Source: a virus. Taken from it: a stretch of DNA of 64,000 nucleotides. Below, one piece after another: positions 17,429 to 25,470 of the stretch (positions are counted from its first letter, which is position 1; every line of letters begins with the position of its first letter). The stretch spans positions 1 to 64,000 of IMG/VR virus record IMGVR_UViG_3300005617_000028. One strand, written 5' to 3'. Made by a program: the position numbers and the translations under genes. A model generated the notes under the pieces. It was given only the letters and a program-made list of their open reading frames with translations. It was not told the DNA's origin and made no database searches.

Positions 17429-18900
17429 TGGCCACCGCGACCGAGCACTGCCGGCAGTTGCTCGCCGCGATCATCCCCGACCGCCGCGACCTGCTCGACA
17501 AGGCGCTGCGGCACCTGTCGGCCAGCCACTTCCCGGACCGGGTGCTGGCCAACCTGTTCACGATGCTGGAAAACTACGCCGGCGTCACCACCGCGGTGAT
17601 CAGCCGGCCGGCCCTGGCCGACATGCTCGCCCGCCTCAACGCCGACATGGGCACCGTCGCCCTGTACCAGGAAACCTACGACCTGCTGGCGTCCACCCAG
17701 GTGGATGACAGCGCGTTCCTGTGGAGCCTGGAACAGATCCGGGAACTGGCCGCCGGCCGGGCCACCGCGGCCGCCCTCACCCACGCCATGCAGATCCTCA
17801 CCCAGGGCGTTGACGAAGAGGGCGAAACCGTCCGCGGCCATGCCCCGGCCCGCGCCCATGTGCTGTCCCGCTTCGCTGACATCGACCGGGACCTGTCCAT
17901 GCAGGAGGCCCCGGAAGGCGACATGCGCGCCGAGGCCGACGAGATCATCGGCGACTACGCCGACCGGAAAGCCGCCCGCCTGTCCGGCCGCAGCATCGGT
18001 GTCGAATTCGGCATCCCCGCCCTCGACGCGAAGATCACCGGCCTGCAGAACGGTGAACTCGTATTGATAGTGGGCTATACCTCGGAGGGCAAAACGAGCT
18101 TGGTGTCCCAACTGGGGTGGAACGCTGCTGTCAACCAGGGCCGCAATGTCGTCATCCTCACTACCGAGACGGTGCGGCAGCAGATACGCCGCCGGATGGT
18201 GGCCCGCCACTCCTGCCTGCCCCATTTCGGTTCGCCGGAAGGGCTCAACAGCCGCGATATCAAACACGGCACGCTCAGCGCTGACCAGGAGCGGGTGCTG
18301 CGCGCTGTGGTGGCAGATTTCACCACCAATCCCGGCTATGGGCGCTGCTATCTGGTGCAGGTCCCCCGCGCGGCCACCATGGGCTACATCGAATCGAAGC
18401 TGTTTCGCATCCAGCGGATGTTCCCGGTCGACCTGGTCATCATGGACTACCTGGCCCTGCTGCGCCCGGAGCGTCGGCGCAACAGCGACCGGGAGGAACT
18501 GGGCTCCATTCTGAAAGAGGCCAAGCAGTTGGCCACCACCTTCAACGACGGCGTGGGCGTACCGTTCGTATCGCCGTGGCAGGTGTCGCGTACCGCCCGC
18601 CAGGAGGCGGAACGGTGCGGCTTCTACACCGCCTCCGCGCTCAGCGAGACCGCCGAGGCGTCCAATTCCGCTGATCTGATCGTCAGTCTGCTGGCGCCGT
18701 TGGACACCAGTGAGCGCACCGCCACGGTGAAGATGCAGGTGATGAAAAACCGTGACGGTGAACGGGCCAATTCGATCGAAGTGTTCGTCGACTACGCCAC
18801 CAGCCGCTTCGGTGGGGTGACCAGCCGGACGGCGTCCGCGGTGGACCAGTCGATTCTGGGTGCCTACACCGAATCGTTCGGTCTGGACGGAGCCCGGTGA
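17428..18900 (+). CDS. DnaB-type replicative DNA helicase
   Basis: A 490-residue protein of normal DnaB length. The N-terminal domain (1-150) is helical; residues 185-205 carry the FGIPALDAKITGLQNGEL segment typical of the DnaB/RecA-fold entry. Walker A is GYTSEGKTS (about 214-222), Walker B VDLVIMDYLALL (about 334-345). Downstream SPWQVSRTARQEAER and ALSETAEASNSAD match DnaB motifs 3-4. It would form the hexameric fork helicase. The start shares its G with the last base of the upstream stop. AT-ending codons rise locally between 18,060 and 18,420. Confidence 0.88.
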   Translation: MATATEHCRQLLAAIIPDRRDLLDKALRHLSASHFPDRVLANLFTMLENYAGVTTAVISRPALADMLARLNADMGTVALYQETYDLLASTQVDDSAFLWSLEQIRELAAGRATAAALTHAMQILTQGVDEEGETVRGHAPARAHVLSRFADIDRDLSMQEAPEGDMRAEADEIIGDYADRKAARLSGRSIGVEFGIPALDAKITGLQNGELVLIVGYTSEGKTSLVSQLGWNAAVNQGRNVVILTTETVRQQIRRRMVARHSCLPHFGSPEGLNSRDIKHGTLSADQERVLRAVVADFTTNPGYGRCYLVQVPRAATMGYIESKLFRIQRMFPVDLVIMDYLALLRPERRRNSDREELGSILKEAKQLATTFNDGVGVPFVSPWQVSRTARQEAERCGFYTASALSETAEASNSADLIVSLLAPLDTSERTATVKMQVMKNRDGERANSIEVFVDYATSRFGGVTSRTASAVDQSILGAYTESFGLDGAR

Positions 18901-18919
18901 TGACCGGCCGGGGGCCGAC

Positions 18920-19543
18920 ATGGCCGTGAAGACCCGCCGCCGGACCCGGATCGCCAACCCGGCGATTGAGCTGGCCAACACTCGGGTTTCCATCATTACC
19001 GCCTGCCGGTTGGTGGGGATGGACATCGGCGACGAGGTCGGCTACGGCCGCAGCCGCAAACTGCACTGCCCGTTCGGCCCGATCTACCACACCGACCAGG
19101 GCGTCGACCCGGCCATGCGGATCTACCCGGAAACCAACCACGCCTACTGCTTCGCGTGCACCATGTCCTTCACCCCGGTCTGGCTGGTCGCGCAGGCCTG
19201 GGGGCTCAGCCCGGCGGCCGCCGCGGTGAACCTGCTCGACCGCTCCGGGTACCGCGCCGCCAGCCTGCGCGAGACGTTCGCCGCCGCCAGCGCCTGGACG
19301 CCCCGTCCGGAGCCCACACTGCTGTGTGAGGCCCTGAAGACGTACTGTCGGCGCATCCACCCGGCCTGGGAGGACATCCAGTTCAGCGCCGACGTGGCAG
19401 GCACGCTGGCCCGGTGCCTCGCCCTGGTGGACCTGGTCACCACCCCCGCGCAGGCCGACCAGTGGCTGTCCGCCTGCAAGCTGATTATGGCCCGGGCCAC
19501 CCAGGCATACAGCGAGCTTTACCTACCGGACCGGATCAGCTAG
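18920..19543 (+). CDS. CHC2-type primase zinc-binding domain protein
   Basis: ATG 18920 is chosen because upstream frame-mates lack an RBS and the protein MAVKTRRRTR starts with a basic segment. Of 207 residues, 15-80 form the zinc domain of DnaG-type primases: LHCPFG, a following His, then YCFACT, which fits a C-H-C-C ligand set. No TOPRIM catalytic domain follows; the rest is helical. It may be only the DNA-recognition half of a primase, or a regulator derived from one. It follows the DnaB-type helicase by 19 bases, the order expected for a primosome pair. Confidence 0.7.
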   Translation: MAVKTRRRTRIANPAIELANTRVSIITACRLVGMDIGDEVGYGRSRKLHCPFGPIYHTDQGVDPAMRIYPETNHAYCFACTMSFTPVWLVAQAWGLSPAAAAVNLLDRSGYRAASLRETFAAASAWTPRPEPTLLCEALKTYCRRIHPAWEDIQFSADVAGTLARCLALVDLVTTPAQADQWLSACKLIMARATQAYSELYLPDRIS

Positions 19544-19569
19544 ACTTAGGTCTACTTTATTCTAAGTCT
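19542..19569 (+). promoter_or_regulatory. AT-rich inverted repeat, probable operator/promoter
   Basis: AGACTTAG (19542-19549) and CTAAGTCT (19562-19569) are perfect inverted arms separated by 12 bases; the left arm also starts the smaller palindrome TAGAC-TTAG-GTCTA. The site covers the stop of the primase-like gene and sits 13 bases before the next start. In DNA this GC-rich such an AT-rich palindrome is a good repressor or promoter site. Confidence 0.55.
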
Positions 19570-19581
19570 GTGTGTGAGGTG

Positions 19582-19899
19582 ATGGGCGTGGCCGTCGACG
19601 ACGACGTGATCCTGATCAAGCCCCTGGAAGGCTGGCTGACGCTGGAGGAGGCCGAGGGGATCCTGGGGCTCACCAAGCAGGGCGTTCACGCCATGGTGTG
19701 GCGGGCCTTGGAATTCGATTTCGACAGGGATGTGCGGGCGGTGGGGAGGCGCCCCACCTACGTATTGCGGGAATCAGCGGTACTGAAGAAGAAGGAGGAG
19801 CGGGACAAGGCGGCCGCGGCCAGGGCGGCCCGGGCGGCAATGAAAGCTGAGACGAAAGACCGGGTTCGTCGCCGGGGTGTGGCGGCACGACCCAACTAG
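19582..19899 (+). CDS. Small HTH-like DNA-binding protein
   Basis: Start chosen at ATG 19582 (a GTG lies one codon earlier). The 105-residue product has a MerR/excisionase-like helix-turn-helix at residues 15-40 (LTLEEAEGILGLTKQGVHAMV), then a basic Lys/Ala-rich coil in the last 40 residues. It lies immediately after a perfect AT-rich palindrome, which could be its own operator (inference). A transcription regulator is the best reading. Confidence 0.6.
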   Translation: MGVAVDDDVILIKPLEGWLTLEEAEGILGLTKQGVHAMVWRALEFDFDRDVRAVGRRPTYVLRESAVLKKKEERDKAAAARAARAAMKAETKDRVRRRGVAARPN

Positions 19900-20037
19900 T
19901 CGACTCGCATGCCGGAAATGCAAGTTGCCCCTGTGGCACGCTTACCCGCAGTGTGCACGTCCTGTCGTATTCGGACCCGCCGCGGTGTTAGCCTGGCCTT
20001 TCATCCCAAATTCGGATTCGAGGCGAGGAGCCCCCGC

Positions 20038-20607
20038 ATGAAACAGGTTCTCCAGCAATTGATCGACGACGTGGACGGTTCGCCAGCCGACGAAACCATC
20101 CGTTTCGCGCTCGACGGCCGCGACTACAGCATTGATCTGAACACGAAGAATGGCTACGAGCTGCGTATGGCGCTGGACCCGTACATCGGCAAAGGCCGGC
20201 GGATCGCCGGATCCGCGCCCGCCGTGCGACGCCAGCAAAGCGCCACCGGTGGCGAGGCCGATGTGCGTAGGCAGGTCCGGGAATGGGCGAACCGTAACGG
20301 ACTTGACGTCGCTCCCCAGGGTCGCATCAGTGAGCGCGTCATGGCCGCGTGGGCGACCCGCGACCAGGCCACCACCACGGCGAAGGTCCAGCCAGCGCCA
20401 AAGGCCACCCGGCCCGCCGCCCTCGACGAGCCGGCAGCCACCGAGACGGTGACCGCCAGCGCTGACCCGCCCGCCGAGGGCCGCCGCAAGCTGTACCGCG
20501 GCGCCAAGACCACCAAGCCGGGGGCTGGCAAGCCCCGTGGTTCGGCGGGTAAGCCTGGCGGCACCAAGCCCCGTGGCGCCGCCGGTAAGGCCAGTAGCAC
20601 TGGCTGA
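20038..20607 (+). CDS. lsr2: Lsr2-family nucleoid-associated protein
   Basis: ATG 20038 follows GAGGAG, giving 189 residues. The N-terminal dimerisation domain (MKQVLQQLIDDVDGS ... IRFALDGRDYSIDL) and the DNA-binding domain (VRRQVREWANRNGLDVAPQG, then RISERV) match Lsr2. The AT-hook-like core is QGR rather than the mycobacterial RGR; QGR is a known functional variant in xenogeneic silencers. Unlike host Lsr2 of about 110 residues it has an extra 75-residue Ala/Lys/Pro/Gly tail. Phage Lsr2 could maintain lysogeny or counter host silencing. A TAGCCT -10-like box lies at 19989. Confidence 0.88.
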   Translation: MKQVLQQLIDDVDGSPADETIRFALDGRDYSIDLNTKNGYELRMALDPYIGKGRRIAGSAPAVRRQQSATGGEADVRRQVREWANRNGLDVAPQGRISERVMAAWATRDQATTTAKVQPAPKATRPAALDEPAATETVTASADPPAEGRRKLYRGAKTTKPGAGKPRGSAGKPGGTKPRGAAGKASSTG

Positions 20608-20637
20608 CGCGACAGACATCTTCTCGCAGATTCAGGG

Positions 20638-20693
20638 GCCTCGTCGGCCCGCCATCGGGGGCATGAGTGCGTACCGGGCCGACGAGGCTTTTT
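20638..20693 (+). terminator. Strong intrinsic terminator after lsr2
   Basis: GCCTCGTCGGCCC (20638-20650) pairs perfectly with GGGCCGACGAGGC (20676-20688), 13 bp, and is followed by TTTTT (20689-20693). The 25-base loop is longer than usual. It closes the transcript of the upstream block. Confidence 0.85.
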
Positions 20694-20849
20694 GCTGCCC
20701 GCACCCACGCGCGTCGGCATGCGGCGCACCGGCGCGATTGGTAACCTGTTGTGTACCCCAGTCCACACGTGGAAGGAATCCCCGTCAGGGGCAGGCCCGC
20801 ACCCGCCGCCGGAGAAGCATACTCGTTGCTGCTCTGAGTGAGGGTGATT

Positions 20850-20935
20850 TGTACGTTCCGCAGACAGCCCGGCGACGGCGCTCGTAGGATCTGCAGAGCG
20901 GGCTTGAGGGATGGACCCGCCGACGTGAACGTACA
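20850..20935 (+). ncRNA. Candidate structured RNA, three-way junction
   Basis: TGTACGTTC (20850-20858) pairs perfectly with GAACGTACA (20927-20935). Inside it are GCAGA/TCTGC (20860-20864 with 20890-20894) and GCGGG/CCCGC (20898-20902 with 20916-20920), making a compact three-way junction. It lies in the 423-base gene-free stretch 20694-21116 between a strong terminator and the next gene. I saw no match to a riboswitch class I know. A cis-regulatory leader or a free RNA are both possible; strand is assigned by the downstream gene only. Confidence 0.4.
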
Positions 20936-21116
20936 TGGCGTGTCGGATGCGGTGTGGTCGCCGTCGGACCTTCTGGTGACGGCTCTCGGCCTCAATTCGG
21001 ACGCTGCTGTGTAGGCACCGCAAACAATTCTCTGCTCTATCGCATAACGGCGCGGATTCCGAGTGTTTCGAGACCGCTGCCGTGGCGAACCGTCATGTCC
21101 ATTAACGGGGGACCGC

Positions 21117-21485
21117 ATGGCGTTGGACAATATCGCTACCGCACCACCGAACTTATTCGACAGCAACAAAGGCGGGCGCCCCGCAGCCGATCCCGAGGGC
21201 CGCCGCCAAGGCCATGGCGAGCTGATGCGCGCCGCCCAGCGCCGCAAGATGGATGCGATGTTCACCGGCCGCACCTTCGACATCATCCGGCGGGTCAGCC
21301 TGCCACCCGGGAAGGTCTTCGTCACTTTCCTCGGTCACCGGGGGCGGCACGGATTCGTGCTCCAGGCCCGCGATGACGGCCAACAGCTCGTTGTCGGGGC
21401 GATCCTGCTGAAGCTCATCCACGACGAGTATCTGGCGGTGGCGCTGCCGGCCAAACGCCGACACCGCGCCGAACGCACCAGGTAG
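21117..21485 (+). CDS. Hypothetical protein
   Basis: ATG 21117 follows GGGGGA, giving 122 residues. The N-terminus is Pro/Gly/Arg-rich; residues 40-110 alternate strands and helices (FDIIRRVSLPPGKVFVTFLG, LQARDDGQQLVVGAILLKLI). It ends in a basic tail. No family is recognised. It stands alone after the gene-free region with the candidate structured RNA, so it may be the gene regulated by that element. Confidence 0.55.
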   Translation: MALDNIATAPPNLFDSNKGGRPAADPEGRRQGHGELMRAAQRRKMDAMFTGRTFDIIRRVSLPPGKVFVTFLGHRGRHGFVLQARDDGQQLVVGAILLKLIHDEYLAVALPAKRRHRAERTR

Positions 21486-21550
21486 TCACCGGCGCTGCCG
21501 GTCCATTCGTCTCCAACAATTGTTCCCGGTTTTAGGCTAGGGGCTATGGT

Positions 21551-22258
21551 GTGAAAACCGCTGACACCTGCGTGGACTATGTTTCCGCGCCCAAGGACTA
21601 TGACCAGTTACACCGCATCTACTACGACTACGTGGTGGCGTTATGCAAGCGGGCCGGCATTGAGGAAAACCGCTCGGAGGATGTCGCCAGCGATATTCTG
21701 TTCCGGTTCTTCGAGCGCGACTTCCTGCACAAGTTCAACCCCGACCTGGTGTTCCAGTACCGCGGGCAGGACAGACCGGCCCGGTTCAAATCATTTCTTA
21801 CCCAATTCGTGCTGACCTATGTTCGGGGGCACCGGGACCGGCTGATGCGTCAGACCACCCGGGAGGTCCTGATCTGCGACCGGCGTATCGGTGAGGAAAA
21901 CGGCGGGGCCGACTGGATCTCCTGGGTGGATGTGTACGGACCCACTGTGGAGGGCCCCGAAGACGGCTACATCGACACGGTGATGGAGGCGGCCCTGGTG
22001 GCCCGGCTGCGGGCCCACATCGAGACGGTGCCACGCCGTTCACCCCAGGACACCTGCAACCTGGTGGCCCTATTCGACGCGGTGATCGCCCAGATCCGGA
22101 TCAACGGACAGTGGAACATCGTCGAGCTGGGCCGGCTGTTCGGGGGAGCGTCCACCACGTCGCTGTACGGCTGGCTCTGGTGGCTGCGGGCCAACCTGGC
22201 CGACGCGATGGGCCGCCCGGTACCGGACAAGCGCCCCCGCATGGTGCGCTCGGCGTGA
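21551..22258 (+). CDS. Sigma-70-like factor (sigma B of three)
   Basis: This 235-residue protein starts at GTG 21551. Residues 15-60 look like sigma region 2 (YDQLHRIYYDYVVALCKRAG, SEDVASDILFRFFER) and 75-100 like its end (RFKSFLTQFVLTYVRGHRDR); residues 190-220 contain an HTH-like ELGRLFGGASTTSLYGWLW comparable to region 4. It is an ECF-like layout but diverged, so it could be another DNA-binding protein. A TTTTAGGCT stretch about 13 bases before the start may be the -10. It is coupled to the clamp-loader-like gene by GTGA. Confidence 0.5.
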   Translation: MKTADTCVDYVSAPKDYDQLHRIYYDYVVALCKRAGIEENRSEDVASDILFRFFERDFLHKFNPDLVFQYRGQDRPARFKSFLTQFVLTYVRGHRDRLMRQTTREVLICDRRIGEENGGADWISWVDVYGPTVEGPEDGYIDTVMEAALVARLRAHIETVPRRSPQDTCNLVALFDAVIAQIRINGQWNIVELGRLFGGASTTSLYGWLWWLRANLADAMGRPVPDKRPRMVRSA

Positions 22259-23061
22259 ACACCATCGGGCACACCGCGGTGGTGGACGCGCTGAGCCGCG
22301 AGCTGCCGCCGATTGCCCTCCTGCAGGGTCCTCCGGGGGTGGGCAAGTGGACTCTCACCGGCCAGCTGGCCGAACACCACGGTGTGCAGACGGTGGACCG
22401 CTTCGACAGCGCCGATCCGCTGACCACGGAAACCGCCCGCGCCGCCATCGGCTTCGCCGCCACCTACCCGCTGGGCCCGTTCAAGCTGGTCCGGCTCCGG
22501 CTGGACCAGGCCGGTCCGGCCGCGCTGCGGGTGCTGCTGAAGACCCTGGAGGAGCCACCCTCCTCGGTGCGGTTTCTGCTCACCAGCTCCGCCCCGACCC
22601 TACCCACCATCACCAGCCGCGCCCAGGTGTTCCGACTGGGCCTGCTCACCACCGACCAGGTCCGCGACGTACTGCTCCGCCGGGGCCTGACCGTCACCGC
22701 CGCGTCGAAGGCGGCGCGTACCGCACACGGACGGGTCGACCTGGCCCTGGCCAGCCTCAGCGACGGGGAAACCGCCCGCGCCGCCGTGCTGACTGTGATG
22801 CGGGCCCTGGCCGCCGGCGACCGCGACCTCTACCAACGGGCCACCCGCGGCGTCGACAGCGCCGTTCGTGACGCGCTGCTGGGCTGGCTCAGCGAAACCA
22901 TCACCGGCCGGTTCGTGACCTACACCCCGGAGGAAACCTTCGGCTGGGCCACCGACCGGCCCCGCCTCGGCCAGATCCTGGCCACCCTGCTGCACACCGC
23001 CGGCGCCCACCCCCGCCTGTCGGTACGGGCCGCCCTCGACCCGTTTCTGCCCACCACCTGA
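22255..23061 (+). CDS. DNA polymerase III delta'-like clamp loader ATPase
   Basis: Start GTG 22255 overlaps the previous stop; 268 residues. Walker A is GPPGVGKW (25-32); LLKTLEEPPSSVRFLLTSS (94-112) is the classic gamma/delta' segment; SRAQVFRL (121 on) sits where the SRC arginine finger lies. The Walker B acidic pair is degenerate (LRLDQAG), as in delta'. Its length is below the usual 330, mainly through a shorter collar domain. Clamp loaders open the sliding clamp at primer junctions. A delta-like gene follows 400 bases later, so the pair appears to be deliberate. Confidence 0.78.
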   Translation: MNTIGHTAVVDALSRELPPIALLQGPPGVGKWTLTGQLAEHHGVQTVDRFDSADPLTTETARAAIGFAATYPLGPFKLVRLRLDQAGPAALRVLLKTLEEPPSSVRFLLTSSAPTLPTITSRAQVFRLGLLTTDQVRDVLLRRGLTVTAASKAARTAHGRVDLALASLSDGETARAAVLTVMRALAAGDRDLYQRATRGVDSAVRDALLGWLSETITGRFVTYTPEETFGWATDRPRLGQILATLLHTAGAHPRLSVRAALDPFLPTT

Positions 23062-23080
23062 AACCACCGGAGGAGAACCC

Positions 23081-23458
23081 ATGACCGACACCTACACCCA
23101 GCCCACCCTGCCCGGCCTGGAAGACGCCGGCGCGGATCTGAAGGCCCTGCGGGAAAGCAACAACCGCAAGTACGAGGCCTTGAAGAAACCCAACGCTCTG
23201 GGCACCCAACCCATCCCCGACCCGCTGGGCGTACTGGCTCTGCGGGTGGGGCTGCTCATCGAGCTGCTGGTCCCGGCGGCCGACCGCGACCGGTACGAGC
23301 TGGCCTTCGAGCAGCGGATAGCGCCCGTCCTCGACGAGTGCCTGGCCCGGCGCCAACAGCAGAATCTGGAGATACCAGCGAATCCGGAAGATGCCCGGCT
23401 GGCGATCCTCACCCCCAGCGGCCTGGTCGTCCCCGGCACCCGCGCCACCGGCGGATGA
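23081..23458 (+). CDS. Hypothetical protein between clamp-loader genes
   Basis: ATG 23081 follows GGAGGAG, giving 125 residues. It is helical and acidic. The N-terminal QPTLPGLE recalls short peptides that dock on sliding clamps (QxxL-type), a tentative observation. Position between the delta'-like and delta-like genes suggests a replisome adaptor. No other motif is visible. Confidence 0.55.
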   Translation: MTDTYTQPTLPGLEDAGADLKALRESNNRKYEALKKPNALGTQPIPDPLGVLALRVGLLIELLVPAADRDRYELAFEQRIAPVLDECLARRQQQNLEIPANPEDARLAILTPSGLVVPGTRATGG

Positions 23459-23462
23459 CCCG

Positions 23463-24425
23463 GTGGGTACCTACAACCAGTGGCGTACCAGCACCGCTGG
23501 CGGTGAGCTTCGCCGGGTGACTTGGGTGTGTGGCGAGGAGAGCGTCCTCGTCGAAGAGGTCGTCGACACCATCGCCGCCACCCTGCGGGTCAGCCAACTC
23601 GACCATGTCCGGCTCACCGCCGGCCAGCACACTGACGCCGACATCTGGGCCGCCGCCAACCAGTACCCGCTCAGCCCGCACGCCCCCCGGCTGATTCTGG
23701 TCCGCGACGCCGACCTGATCACCCACTGGCGACCGCTGGCCGCCTGGGTGGCCGCCGGACGCACCCTGCCACACAGCCACCTGGTGCTGGTTTCGGCGCA
23801 ACCGGACCTGCCGTACCGGACGGTCGACGGCGCCCGGGCGGGGCTCCCGCCGCACCTGGAACTGGTGAAGGCGAAAGGCCGCATCGTGCGGTGCGCCACC
23901 CCCAACGAACGCGACGCGATCGCCTGGGCCCGCCGCCGCGCCCCCGGGCTGACCGACACCACCGCCGCGCACCTGCTCACCCGGGTGGGCGGGGACCTGG
24001 CCGCCGCGGCCGCGGTCTGCGCCAAGCTGGACCTCTTCGACGGCCAGCCCGCCACCGCCACCATCGACAGCCTGTGCGAACTGGCGCCGGCTGACACGTT
24101 GGTGGACAGCCTGCTGGCCCTGCGTAAAGCCGACGCGCTCACCAGCGTGGCCGCGCTGTCCGACCGGGACTACCTGAAAACGGTGGGACTGCTCGAATCC
24201 CGCCTGGACCTGTTGGGCAGCCTCTGGCGCAGTGTCCGCATCGGACTGTCCGCGCGCGACATCACCGGTCAGCCCGCGTTTCTGGTGCACCACTATCTGC
24301 CGATGGCCAAACACTACGACCCGCCCCGCTGCACGTACGCGCGCCGGCTCCTGGCCGTCTTCGACGAGGCGATCCGTACCGGCGCCCGGGTCGGCGCGCT
24401 GGAAGCGTTGGTGGCGCTGTGGTGA
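23463..24425 (+). CDS. DNA polymerase III delta-like clamp loader subunit
   Basis: GTG 23463 is the first start after the upstream stop; 320 residues, near the usual HolA length. The segment VTWVCGEESVLVEEVVDTI matches the signature at the start of delta (G-E-E-xx-L). Next come an LILVRDADLI strand where the degenerate ATPase core has lost its P-loop, the helical middle domain (TAAHLLTRVGGDLAAAAAV) and the collar (LLALRKADALTSVAALSDRD). Delta is the clamp-opening wrench. It partners naturally with the delta'-like protein encoded upstream. Confidence 0.75.
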   Translation: MGTYNQWRTSTAGGELRRVTWVCGEESVLVEEVVDTIAATLRVSQLDHVRLTAGQHTDADIWAAANQYPLSPHAPRLILVRDADLITHWRPLAAWVAAGRTLPHSHLVLVSAQPDLPYRTVDGARAGLPPHLELVKAKGRIVRCATPNERDAIAWARRRAPGLTDTTAAHLLTRVGGDLAAAAAVCAKLDLFDGQPATATIDSLCELAPADTLVDSLLALRKADALTSVAALSDRDYLKTVGLLESRLDLLGSLWRSVRIGLSARDITGQPAFLVHHYLPMAKHYDPPRCTYARRLLAVFDEAIRTGARVGALEALVALW

Positions 24426-24784
24426 CTCGTGACGGAGCCCTCGTCTGCCTGTACGGCTGCACCTTCTACGGCGATGTCACCACGCATCTGAAAACCGCGC
24501 ACCCGCAGGAGTGGCAACGGAGGTCCACAGTGGAAGACCGGGTACAGATCTACCGCAGCGGCGGCCCCGAAAGCTGGTTCTGGCTTCGCGTCAGCCCGGA
24601 CGGCACATTCATCTGCACCGGCACCCACGGCTTCGACACCGCCATGGAAGCGGAAGCGGAAGCCCGGCGCGTCAACGCCCGTCCGTACATCTTCGAGAAC
24701 AGCAGCAGCGTTGACGACACCCTGCAGACCGACACCACTGCCGGCCTGTCGCCTCAATCACCGCAGCAGGAGGAGGCGACATGA
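24422..24784 (+). CDS. C2H2-finger plus DUF1508-like protein
   Basis: This 120-residue protein starts at GTG 24422 in the delta stop. Residues 9-27 (CLYGCTFYGDVTTHLKTAH) form a C-x3-C-x9-H-x4-H finger-like element. Residues about 40-85 (WFWLRVSPDGTFICTGTHGF) resemble the DUF1508/YegP fold, here in a single copy. The C-terminus is Ser/Gln-rich and disordered. Its function is unknown. Confidence 0.55.
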   Translation: MTRDGALVCLYGCTFYGDVTTHLKTAHPQEWQRRSTVEDRVQIYRSGGPESWFWLRVSPDGTFICTGTHGFDTAMEAEAEARRVNARPYIFENSSSVDDTLQTDTTAGLSPQSPQQEEAT

Positions 24785-25020
24785 TGCTGTCCGGGGAGGC
24801 CGAATGGGAACGGGCCCGGGCCCGGCCCGCGTTCTCCAACGGGTTCGAGGCGGACAGCTGGATGGAGCACTGGTGTTTCCGCTGCGCCGTCGACGCCGAG
24901 GCCAACTGCCCGCTGGTGATGGTGGCCATTCTCGGTCGCACCCCGGCGCCGTGGGCGGAGGAGAATCCCCGCGGCCTGGCCGACCGCTACACCTGCTCTG
25001 AATTCGTGGCCGTGTCATGA
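24781..25020 (+). CDS. Small Cys-containing hypothetical protein
   Basis: A 79-residue protein coupled on both sides by ATGA overlaps. It has WCFRC-x7-C in the middle and a late TCSEF, enough cysteines for a metal site. Otherwise it is unremarkable, with a charged helical start and a Pro-rich section. No family is recognised. Confidence 0.55.
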   Translation: MMLSGEAEWERARARPAFSNGFEADSWMEHWCFRCAVDAEANCPLVMVAILGRTPAPWAEENPRGLADRYTCSEFVAVS

Positions 25021-25307
25021 CCGACCCTGACGGCCCGTACGCCGACCTGGGCGCCATCGCTGAGATCGCCGGCAGGCTGGGTGTCAGCCGGGACCTGGTC
25101 AAATACTGGATTCTGAACCGGGAGTCCAACCAGAGCCCCGCACCGGTGTTGGTCCTCACCCGGGTGAAGATCTACCTGATAAGTGAATGGGTGTGCTGGT
25201 TCGCGATATGGAAAATCACCCGCAGTGAAGGCACCTGGTGGCCCGCCCGGATGGAGAAGCCGAGCCCCATTGATAAACCGAGCCGGGCCAAGAAACAGTT
25301 TTTCTGA
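25017..25307 (+). CDS. HTH-type protein
   Basis: This 96-residue protein starts in the previous stop. Residues 10-35 (LGAIAEIAGRLGVSRDLVKYW) form a helix-turn-helix like those of MerR/excisionase-type proteins. A Trp-rich section (SEWVCWFAIWK) follows, then a basic tail with KPSRAKKQFF. It is the last gene of a run of overlapping genes; the next 160 bases have no gene. Confidence 0.6.
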   Translation: MTDPDGPYADLGAIAEIAGRLGVSRDLVKYWILNRESNQSPAPVLVLTRVKIYLISEWVCWFAIWKITRSEGTWWPARMEKPSPIDKPSRAKKQFF

Positions 25308-25378
25308 CACCAAACGCACCGCCGCTCGTTGAACCGTGCAGGCCGGTCCTGTTCCACCAGAAACACCACCGCGAGCCC

Positions 25379-25422
25379 GGCGCAGCCGCCGCCAACCCAC
25401 GCCAGGGAACCCCGGCTGCGCC
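25379..25422 (+). terminator. Hairpin in the 25,308-25,470 gap
   Basis: GGCGCAGCC (25379-25387) pairs with GGCTGCGCC (25414-25422) across 26 bases. No T-run follows, so it is either a Rho-assisted terminator or a leader hairpin for the methyltransferase-like gene. Confidence 0.35.
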
Positions 25423-25470
25423 GCTCCCGGTCTATCCAGCTATGGCGCATGGCGCGGGAGGAGGCGGCGC

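Noticed and set aside
17359-19026. 555-codon minus frame opposite the DnaB-type helicase
   Set aside because: The plus strand carries complete helicase motifs; the minus product has no recognisable domain.
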